DNA from: Bacteroidales bacterium
Lineage (GTDB): Bacteria; Bacteroidota; Bacteroidia; Bacteroidales; Bacteroidaceae
DNA: 27,686 nt
Reading direction: 5' to 3'
NCBI GenBank assembly: GCA_004558865.1
Contig: SFCY01000010.1
Span: 1-27,686, forward strand
A program made the translations under genes and the position numbers. The notes under the pieces are model-generated. The model did no database searches. It saw only the letters and a program-made list of their open reading frames with translations, and was not told the DNA's origin. Numbering within the stretch: the first letter of the stretch is position 1; every line of letters starts with the position of its first letter. This document shows, piece by piece, positions 18,353-24,931 of this stretch.

Positions 18353-19456
18353 TCATTTGCCTTTCAGAGCCAGGTTGTAGTTGTAGTAGTCGGTGTTGGC
18401 CGTGATGTCCTTCACCACTTCCAGGAAAGGCGGAAACTTCACCTGCTCGGTGGCCTCCACGCCCTTGGTCTCCAATATGACGAGGTTGTTGACAGGCTCC
18501 TGGAAGGAGTCGACCTCGAAATACTGCCCCTTCCAGATGAAGCTCATGCGGTGCTTGCGGATGGTGTGGCGGTAGGGGTCGGCCTGCTGCAGGAGCGAGT
18601 TGTAGAGGTTGGACGTGATCTGGCGCTCGGTCTCCACCTGCTCATGCTCCGAGACGCGGGTCTTGGTGGTGAGCACATACACCCTCTTGCCATTCCACGA
18701 CCGCTGACGCAGTCGCGACTCGGTGTTGGGGTCGGAGCTGAGATAGGTCTGCACGATGTCGCTCTCGATGGCGTCGGGAACGGGCCCCGTGAGCCGCACC
18801 ACATACTTGCGCTCCTCGGTGATGGGCTGGGCAAGCCCCAAAACATTGGAGATTTCCTTCAGCACGCGGTGTATCTTGGCCTCGAAGTTCTCGTGGTTGT
18901 TGATGACGCGCAGGTGGGGATGCCCCGTCCAGGCGGCGATGACCTTCTTGTCGAGTTCGCGCGCCATGCGCAGTCCCTCCTCGTTGTTGCCCTCGCGCCG
19001 CATGCTGTTGTTGGAAGTGGTGTAGAACTGCTCCGCGCCGTCGGCCGCCGAGACGAGATGGAGCACGGCGTCGTAGCGGTGGTCGCGCAGCTCAGCGGTC
19101 GACGTGCCTACGTCTTGGGTCAGCTTCTCCCACATCCCGGGCTTCATGTAGGCCGAGATGTCCATCGCGCCGCGATCGCAGACGATGATGCTGTTCATGC
19201 CGCAGCTCTCGGCAATGCGGGTGAAGTGGTCTTCCAGCTCCAGCTGGGTCTCAAGGGTGGCCTTCTCCTCCTGGTAGAAGAAGTCGTAGACGGGCGTGGT
19301 GTAGTCGACGCCCGACTGGGAGAAGAGCGTGGGCACCTCGGGAATGGTGAACACCTTGAAGCCAAGGCTGGTGAAATGCTCGATGACACGCACGAGGGCG
19401 GTCGTCTTTCCGGCACAGGGTCCGCCGGTGAGGACTATTTTCTTGATTTGACTCAT
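18353..19456 (-). CDS. AAA ATPase/GTPase fused to a CYTH-like domain (TTD14-like)
   Basis: This is a 367-residue cytoplasmic protein. The N-terminal half is an AAA_28/NadR-type P-loop domain with Walker A GGPCAGKTT (11-19) and a Walker-B-like IIVCDRG (91-96). The C-terminal half (about 213-355) looks like a CYTH triphosphate-tunnel domain: it starts with ERKYVVRL and has alternating charged residues in SRLRQRS, LTTKTR, ETERQI, FEVDSF and LETKG. The same order of domains is found in the animal protein TTD14. The substrate in bacteria is unknown to me; a triphosphate or polyphosphate-like ligand is an inference. The ATG overlaps the stop codon of the upstream membrane-protein gene (ATGA), indicating translational coupling. 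The frame stays open upstream to about 19984, but that part lies inside the neighbouring gene in another frame. Confidence 0.85.
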   Translation of the reverse strand: MSQIKKIVLTGGPCAGKTTALVRVIEHFTSLGFKVFTIPEVPTLFSQSGVDYTTPVYDFFYQEEKATLETQLELEDHFTRIAESCGMNSIIVCDRGAMDISAYMKPGMWEKLTQDVGTSTAELRDHRYDAVLHLVSAADGAEQFYTTSNNSMRREGNNEEGLRMARELDKKVIAAWTGHPHLRVINNHENFEAKIHRVLKEISNVLGLAQPITEERKYVVRLTGPVPDAIESDIVQTYLSSDPNTESRLRQRSWNGKRVYVLTTKTRVSEHEQVETERQITSNLYNSLLQQADPYRHTIRKHRMSFIWKGQYFEVDSFQEPVNNLVILETKGVEATEQVKFPPFLEVVKDITANTDYYNYNLALKGK

Positions 19457-20064
19457 AGCATTAATACGAATTTCATTGAGAACCAAAGTTGCACGGCCAG
19501 CACATAGAGCGGCCACACAAAGCGCCACTGCACCACACCCACGGTGAGCGCGCTGAACACATCGGCCACCCCGCGCAGCGTGCCGCTCATCAGACCGTAG
19601 GTGATGGCCAAGAGGGTGAGCGCGAAGCAGACAATCGCCACAAAGCCCTGCGAGAAGCTGCTGGGAAAGATGCGCCCCGTCACCCCGAGCAGCACGGCAT
19701 GGGGGATGGCGGTGAGCAGCAGCAGGGCGACGACCACGGCCACAGCCTCGGCCCCCACCAGTCGCAGGGCGAACCGCCGCCGATAGTCGAGCCGGCGGAC
19801 ATCCCTCAGGGCGCCTACCAGCCGGCTGCGGCCCACGACTCCCCATGCCATGGCGGCCAAGATGAGCCAAACCAACAGGGGCTGGGCCAGATTGTCGTCG
19901 ATGTGGCCGCAAAACCAGCGTATGCCCTCGGCGCTGAGCAGCGAGCGCATGGCGGCCTGGGGCATGGCGGCTGCGACGAGCCACGACCCGATGACGGCCA
20001 CCACCTGCGCCACGGCCAAGAGCAGGGCGAGGATGCCGAATAGTCTGTTCTGTCTTTCCTTCAT
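19453..20064 (-). CDS. Small polytopic membrane protein, AbgT-like N-terminal half
   Basis: The product has 203 residues and about five predicted membrane segments (near 11-33, 62-78, 105-127, 138-160 and 180-200). Residues 41-75, with SLLSAEGIRWF, then LAQPLLVWLILAAMAWGVV, recall the conserved region of AbgT-family p-aminobenzoyl-glutamate transporters. However, the protein is less than half the length of that family and lacks the rest. It may be a reduced relative or an unrelated protein; a transport function is not established. It begins 37 bases after the response-regulator stop and overlaps the AAA-CYTH start by four bases, so it belongs to the operon. The internal region 78-99 is very arginine-rich and presumably cytoplasmic. 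Confidence 0.75.
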   Translation of the reverse strand: MKERQNRLFGILALLLAVAQVVAVIGSWLVAAAMPQAAMRSLLSAEGIRWFCGHIDDNLAQPLLVWLILAAMAWGVVGRSRLVGALRDVRRLDYRRRFALRLVGAEAVAVVVALLLLTAIPHAVLLGVTGRIFPSSFSQGFVAIVCFALTLLAITYGLMSGTLRGVADVFSALTVGVVQWRFVWPLYVLAVQLWFSMKFVLML

Positions 20065-20101
20065 AGTGTGGGTGTGCCGAAGACTGGGCGACTGAGGGCT
20101 A

Positions 20102-20827
20102 TCACTCCTCGTCGGGATGCAGGTTGTCGATGTCGAGGATGTGGAGCTCTATGGCGCGCACCACCAAGCGCGTGGCGTTGACGCCAACGCCGCCGTTGCC
20201 GTCGGGGAAGAGTTTCTGCACCAGCTCGTTCTGCCGCTTCTCCAAACTCTTCACGCCGAAAGGCATTCCGCGCAGGTTGGTGATTTGCTCCTTGGTGTAG
20301 CCCAAGGCGAGGTGGCGCAGGAAGCGTTCGTCGTATTCGTCTATCTCATAGTTGACCAAAGCCTCCTGGCGCAGCAGCGACGAGTTGACGCTCTGCTTGA
20401 AGCGTTCCACGATGCGTTTCAGGATGGGCTGGTTGAATACCATGCGCTTTCCCCTCACCACGCTCACCACATCGCTTCTGGTGAGCATCTCGCCGGTCTT
20501 GAGGATGATGCCGTCGCAGCCCGCGTCGAGCACGTCCACCCATAGTTTCTCGTTGAGTATCTCGCCGGTGAAGATGAGCACCTTCACCTGCGGATACTGC
20601 TCCTTGGTCTGGCGGCAGATCTCCACGCCTACGGTGGTGGAGCCTCCCAATCCGAGGTCGAGCAGCACCAGCTCGGGCAGCTGCTGCTTGATGAGCCGCC
20701 AATAGGTCTTCTCCGAATCGGCCGTGCCGATGATCTCGGCTTCCGGGATGTCGTTGCGGATGATGCCCTCCGTGCCCTTCAGCTCCAAAGGCACGTCTTC
20801 TACAATGATTACTTTGAACTTATCCAT
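20102..20827 (-). CDS. Response regulator: receiver domain plus LuxR-like DNA-binding domain (DUF5932 type)
   Basis: The 241-residue protein is the partner of the adjacent sensor kinase. The receiver domain (about 1-125) has every key residue: acidic pair E10-D11, phospho-acceptor D57 in LLDLGLGG, T87 in IFTGE and K110 in IILKTGE. The C-terminal part (about 165-241, with RFLRHLALGYTKEQITNLRGM) resembles the helix-turn-helix region of the LuxR/NarL class and of the Bacteroidetes DUF5932 family. The start codon lies 19 bases inside the end of the kinase gene, so translation is probably coupled. Target genes are unknown; the operon itself or the divergent amylase are possibilities only. Confidence 0.88.
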   Translation of the reverse strand: MDKFKVIIVEDVPLELKGTEGIIRNDIPEAEIIGTADSEKTYWRLIKQQLPELVLLDLGLGGSTTVGVEICRQTKEQYPQVKVLIFTGEILNEKLWVDVLDAGCDGIILKTGEMLTRSDVVSVVRGKRMVFNQPILKRIVERFKQSVNSSLLRQEALVNYEIDEYDERFLRHLALGYTKEQITNLRGMPFGVKSLEKRQNELVQKLFPDGNGGVGVNATRLVVRAIELHILDIDNLHPDEE

Positions 20828-23800
20828 AGGTCGTATATTTTCTTGGGTATGATAATTTCGATGGTTGTCCTGCCCTCCTCGCTCACGGCGCGGATGCCAC
20901 TGGCGCGGAGATTGGTCACCTCGCCCATGTCGCGCACAATCTGGCGGCAGACGAGGAAGTCCACGTCCTTGGTCTGCGGGGTGAACAGGTCGTGGGCCTC
21001 CTGCCCACTGAGGCTCCGGTCCATGGGCATCTCCAGCCTCACATAGGCCTTCTCCGGGGTGGCCTTGGCCCCGGCGGTGTCGGCCCCGTGCTTCCGCAGC
21101 AGGTCCATCAGGTAGCCGGTCATGTCGGAGTCGGCGGCGTAGGGGCTTCCGGCGGCGCGCATGGCCTGGGCCGAGAGCAGCGCGTAGAGCTCGCGGTAGT
21201 AGACCACCACCTCACGCATCATGGGCAGGTTGTCGCCGCCGCCGTCGATGAGCATTCGTATGCGCGAGGGATAGTACATCGTCTCGTGCTTGAGCGTGGA
21301 GAGGCAGTTGTCGAGCACATTGTTGCTCACGTGCATCCGGTCGTCCTCCAGCCTCACGCGGCGCAGCTCGTCCTCGGCCAGTTCCAGCGAGGTCTGTTGT
21401 CGGCGGCTGGCGTCGATGCTCTTCTGCAGCGCGTCCCTCACTTGGGTGACGATGCTGTTGAGCGCGTCGTAGCGGTCGGAATAGAGTCGCGGCCCGTGGT
21501 TCCAGATGTTGTCTATCTGGCGTATCTTCTCGCCCGCGGTGCCGCCGCTCAACAGGATGGCGTTGATCTTGCCCACGCGCTCCACGCAGATGTTGTCGTA
21601 GATCTTGTGGCGGTAGTAGAGCATGTAATAGGCGGGGAAGATGCAGAGCAGTAGCAGGGCCAGCAGGGCTATGGCCACATTCTTGTTCGACTCGGTCTTC
21701 TGCATCAGCCTCACGTAGCTGTCGAGGGTGCTGTCGGCCGTGGAGAGGTGGTAGAGCTGCACGTAGATGTCGTTGTTGTATTGATACACTGCCCACCGGT
21801 GCAAGGCGAGGGCCGCCACGGCGCACTCGTTGCGCATGGAGAGCACCACCTGGTAGTCTACTCCCACCTTGTCGGCAAACCACTGGATCTCGGCGGCCTG
21901 CCCGCTGCCGTAGGGCCTCATGCGCCAAGCGCTGTCGGGATGGAGGGCGGCGTACTGGCGGTTGAGATACTTGCACACGCTGTCGCCCATCTGCAAGGTG
22001 CGCTCATAGCAGCCGGCCACGTTGCACTGGTAGCAGCTGTCGGCAAAGGCCTTGGCCCGTTGGGCGTCGCTTGGGCCGCCGGCATTGCTGGGCTGCGCGT
22101 GGGCGGCCAGCGACGACACGCCGACGGCCAGAGCCAGCAGGGCGCGAGCCACGCCTTTGGGCAGTCGGAAGCGGAATGTGCTGCCCCTGCCCAACTGGCT
22201 CTCGGCGGTGATGGAGCAGACGCTGAAGATGCGGCTCACCTTGCGGTACTTGTCGATGATGCCCTTGCAGTTCATCAGGCCGAAACCGTGGGAGGTTGGA
22301 GTTGGGGGTTGGGATCTCTGAGCGGCCTGAGCCATCTGACCAGTCCGACCACTCTGCTCCACTTCCCCATCGACGATGGGCTTGTGGTCGAAGATGTGGT
22401 CGGTCTGCTCACGGCTCATGCCCATTCCATTGTCGCTGACGCTCACCTCCACGCAGTCGGCCATTTCCTTGGCGCAGATCCTCACCCGTCCGCCGCGCGG
22501 GGTGAACTTGCGGGCGTTGTCGGCGAGGGTGTTGATCATGAAGAGCGTCAGTGTCTTGTCGGCCTTCACCACGGCGGCGGTCTTCTCCACGTCGAGCGTC
22601 AGCCCCTTGAGCTGGAAGCCCATGCGCGACATCGCCACCACGTCGAACAGGCCCTGCAGGGGGAAGCTCTCGATATGGAGCGACAGCTCGCCCTGGCGCA
22701 TCTGGATCCAATGTGTGAGCAGGGCGTTGAGGGCATTGATCTCGTCGGTCAGCTCGGCCACGTATTCATATTGCTCCCTGCGGAGGCTCTCGTCGCCGCG
22801 CCGGTCCATCAGCCGGTCCACCTCGTTGGCTATGCGGTCGATGAGCGGGCGTATGCTGTTCACCAAGTGGATCTTCGCGCGCTGCTCCATGTTGCGGCGG
22901 CGGTCGGCAGTGAGGTGGGTCCGGGCCATCATGATTTCCTCGTCCACCTCCTCGCGCTTCTCCGCGTTGCGCCTCAGCTCCCGGCGGTTGCGCTCGTTCC
23001 ATTGCTCCAAGGGCTTCAGCAGCTCCTCGGCCGAGAACCTTCGGTCGCTGCGCCGCCGCATGAGGTCGAACGAATAGAGCAGCACGCTCACCACCACAAT
23101 CATCAGCACCACGGCCACGAGCATCATGTTCAGGCTCTTGGCGTTGCGGTCCATCTGTCCGGCGCGCGACTCCAAGAGCCGGTCCTGGCGCGTCTGCTCT
23201 TGCAGGTCGAGATATAGGTTGCGGTTGTAGTCGCTCTGCTGCTTGTCGTCCACAGCCGAATAGGCCAGCGACAGCTGCTCGCGTATGGAGGCCACGAGGT
23301 CGGGGGCGCGGCTGATGGCCCGGTTGTCGTCCAAGGCCCGGTTCAGATAGTAGATGGCGGCGTTGTAGTCGTGGAGCATCCAGTAGCACTGTGCCAGCGT
23401 GCGGTAGCCGCCGGCCTTCTGGTACACGTCGCCATAGCTTGAGAAGAGGTCGAGCGAGCGCTGTGCCAGGTTGCCGGCGAGGAGCGAGTCGGGCATGGCG
23501 TCGACATTGACCAGCTGCAGGGCGTTGCGGTTGTCGCGCAGCAGGCCGCCGCGCGTCTTGGGGTCGCTCAGATGCTCGCTCATGGCCTGCAGGCTGTTGG
23601 CCTCCCAATAGGGATAGTGGCCCTGCACGGCTATCAGGTAGCAGTTGATGAGGTATTCCATCTCGTGCTGCGCGATGTCGTGCGGGCTCTCGTCGCGCAG
23701 CACGCCGCCCGAGCCTATGTTGTAGTAGTAGTTGAGCAGCTGCGCGGTGTCGGTCAGTATGACCCCCTGCGGGTCGATCTGGTAGAGCGCGTTGTACGAC

Positions 23801-24324
23801 TCGTTCTTCAGCCCCATATAATAAAGGTAGGTGGACAGCACGATGTGGAACTCGCTGAAGGCGTAGATCATCCGCTTCTTCTCGTGGGCGTTGAGCTCGT
23901 CCTGCTCTTCCTCTATGCGGCGCAGCCGTCGCTGCGCCCGCTCGCGGTAGTCGTAGAAGTCCTTGTTGCGCGACTGTCGCTGGCAGAGCCTCATGAGCTG
24001 GATGTCGCTCACGAGCAGCTCCACCTCATTGTCGGTGGTGGCCCCCACGCTTTGCAGCATGCTGTCGGCCCGCTGGTAGTTCATGTGGGCGATGTCGACA
24101 AAGGCCAGCGTGTTGATGGCCTCGGCCTCCCCGCTGCTGTAGCGGCGCTGCCTGGCCAGACTGAGGGCCTTGCGGGCGTAGGCCTGCGTTTTGCCCAAGT
24201 CGCGGTAGCGTTGGGCGTAGGCCGAGGCGTTCAGCTTGTCCACCTCATCGTCGTGGGAGGGTGTACAAGCCGAAAACAGCAGGGCGACCAACACAAAGCA
24301 CGTCAGTCGCGCCGCAAATTCCAA
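20809..24324 (-). CDS. Sensor histidine kinase of the DUF5112-HATPase-DUF5113 type, lipoprotein N-terminus
   Basis: I take a TTG start at 24324 (1171 residues), giving MEFAARLTCFVLVALLFSAC, a lipoprotein signal with Cys20. The in-frame ATG at 24486 would give 1225 residues but lies upstream of a good -7 box and adds a tail of no known type. The periplasmic region (20-398) is helical with TPR-like repeats. It is followed by a membrane span (399-418), a coiled coil, a dimerisation-like helix with H486 (KIHLVNSIRPLIDR), and an HATPase domain with N603 (LADNARKF), DNGMGM (631-636) and HGFGLMN (679-685). A second hydrophobic segment (726-743), a second periplasmic region, a third span (882-903) and a C-terminal domain with H1013 (STLKHETMYYP) follow. 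Either histidine could be the phospho-acceptor. The ATP lid has a low-complexity Gln/Pro/Ser/Thr insertion (about 653-678). The signal sensed is unknown. Confidence 0.85.
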   Translation of the reverse strand: MEFAARLTCFVLVALLFSACTPSHDDEVDKLNASAYAQRYRDLGKTQAYARKALSLARQRRYSSGEAEAINTLAFVDIAHMNYQRADSMLQSVGATTDNEVELLVSDIQLMRLCQRQSRNKDFYDYRERAQRRLRRIEEEQDELNAHEKKRMIYAFSEFHIVLSTYLYYMGLKNESYNALYQIDPQGVILTDTAQLLNYYYNIGSGGVLRDESPHDIAQHEMEYLINCYLIAVQGHYPYWEANSLQAMSEHLSDPKTRGGLLRDNRNALQLVNVDAMPDSLLAGNLAQRSLDLFSSYGDVYQKAGGYRTLAQCYWMLHDYNAAIYYLNRALDDNRAISRAPDLVASIREQLSLAYSAVDDKQQSDYNRNLYLDLQEQTRQDRLLESRAGQMDRNAKSLNMMLVAVVLMIVVVSVLLYSFDLMRRRSDRRFSAEELLKPLEQWNERNRRELRRNAEKREEVDEEIMMARTHLTADRRRNMEQRAKIHLVNSIRPLIDRIANEVDRLMDRRGDESLRREQYEYVAELTDEINALNALLTHWIQMRQGELSLHIESFPLQGLFDVVAMSRMGFQLKGLTLDVEKTAAVVKADKTLTLFMINTLADNARKFTPRGGRVRICAKEMADCVEVSVSDNGMGMSREQTDHIFDHKPIVDGEVEQSGRTGQMAQAAQRSQPPTPTSHGFGLMNCKGIIDKYRKVSRIFSVCSITAESQLGRGSTFRFRLPKGVARALLALAVGVSSLAAHAQPSNAGGPSDAQRAKAFADSCYQCNVAGCYERTLQMGDSVCKYLNRQYAALHPDSAWRMRPYGSGQAAEIQWFADKVGVDYQVVLSMRNECAVAALALHRWAVYQYNNDIYVQLYHLSTADSTLDSYVRLMQKTESNKNVAIALLALLLLCIFPAYYMLYYRHKIYDNICVERVGKINAILLSGGTAGEKIRQIDNIWNHGPRLYSDRYDALNSIVTQVRDALQKSIDASRRQQTSLELAEDELRRVRLEDDRMHVSNNVLDNCLSTLKHETMYYPSRIRMLIDGGGDNLPMMREVVVYYRELYALLSAQAMRAAGSPYAADSDMTGYLMDLLRKHGADTAGAKATPEKAYVRLEMPMDRSLSGQEAHDLFTPQTKDVDFLVCRQIVRDMGEVTNLRASGIRAVSEEGRTTIEIIIPKKIYDLWISSK

Positions 24325-24401
24325 ATGATGTCCAGGGCTGCTCAAGTCCGTTTCAGGTTGGCGACGGCCGCCCCGAGGGTGGCCGCAGGTTATGCTGAAT
24401 G

Positions 24402-24409
24402 CAAAAATA
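24402..24409 (-). promoter_or_regulatory. -7 box of the kinase operon promoter
   Basis: TATTTTTG (followed by CA) on the minus strand, 24409 to 24402, matches TAnnTTTG. The surrounding 24400-24470 stretch is AT-rich, unlike the coding DNA below it. It predicts transcription from about 24395, which excludes the ATG at 24486 as the start of the kinase. No TTTG lies exactly 19 bases upstream. Confidence 0.55.
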
Positions 24410-24504
24410 CGCTTTTTCCTTGGGTTTTGGAAATAAAAGGGCAAATATTTTAGCCTACGCTTATCATGAACGTAAAGCTCTTCCACTTCAACGCTGGCGG
24501 CCTA

Positions 24505-24604
24505 CCCAACTTGTGCGACAAATGGTCTACTGCTGTGTGACGGTTGGCCTACTGCTGTGTGACGGTTGGTCTACTGTTGTGTGACAACTGACACACAAGT
24601 TGGG
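24505..24604. repeat. Three 22-bp tandem repeats enclosed by an 11-bp inverted repeat
   Basis: Units start at 24524, 24546 and 24568. The first two differ only at T/C in GG(T/C)CTAC; the third diverges after CTACTG and after GTGTGAC. CCCAACTTGTG (24505-24515) and CACAAGTTGGG (24594-24604) flank them as perfect inverted arms. The block lies between the divergent kinase and amylase promoters. Apart from this block, the operator and the two promoters, 24325-24931 holds no recognisable gene. Confidence 0.75.
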
Positions 24605-24704
24605 CAAGCGCATCCTGACGCGGAAACCCGCGCTGCGGGAGACGCTACAAGGTGGCGAGGCCAGCGGCTTCAGGCCAACGGGGGATGGCGGGCGGCAAAA
24701 AGGC

Positions 24705-24716
24705 GCAAACGTTTGC
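24705..24716. promoter_or_regulatory. LacI-family-type operator upstream of the alpha-amylase
   Basis: GCAAACGTTTGC is identical to the palindrome upstream of malQ, within a shared 15-base string of the same orientation. Its centre is 62.5 bp before the amylase -7 box, the same distance as at malQ. A site centred near -77 suits an activator better than a simple repressor. Confidence 0.75.
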
Positions 24717-24772
24717 ACGACTTTTGCGGCTGATTGACATAAGTCAAGGATGGCCATACGACAAAAAGCGAG

Positions 24773-24780
24773 TAATTTTG
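24773..24780 (+). promoter_or_regulatory. -7 box of the alpha-amylase promoter
   Basis: TAATTTTG (followed by CA) matches TAnnTTTG. It predicts a transcript start near 24787 and a leader of about 145 bases. No TTTG is present at the usual -33 distance, as at malQ. Confidence 0.6.
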
Positions 24781-24792
24781 CAGCAGACAAAC

Positions 24793-24848
24793 AGGAGGCA
24801 CGGCATCCCCGCCGTGCAAGAATGTGCAGCGGAGACTCAGCGCCTCCT
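24793..24848 (+). other. Structured 5' leader of the amylase mRNA
   Basis: A perfect hairpin, GCACGGC (24798-24804) with GCCGTGC (24811-24817), is nested inside a longer pairing of AGGAGGC (24793-24799) with GCCTCCT (24842-24848). The outer and inner stems share two bases, so they compete at the junction. It could stabilise the mRNA or regulate translation. No known riboswitch class was recognised. Confidence 0.45.
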
Positions 24849-24931
24849 ACTACAAGCACGTTATATAGAAGCATAATAGCCAGACACAACCGCTGGATAA
24901 CCAAGAAGAAACTTAAAGAAACAGTTTACCG

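Noticed and set aside
19457..19984. Longer start for the AAA-CYTH protein (543 residues)
   Set aside because: The added part overlaps the membrane-protein gene in another frame, is Arg/Ala-rich without domain character, and the P-loop protein begins naturally at MSQIKKIVLTGGP.
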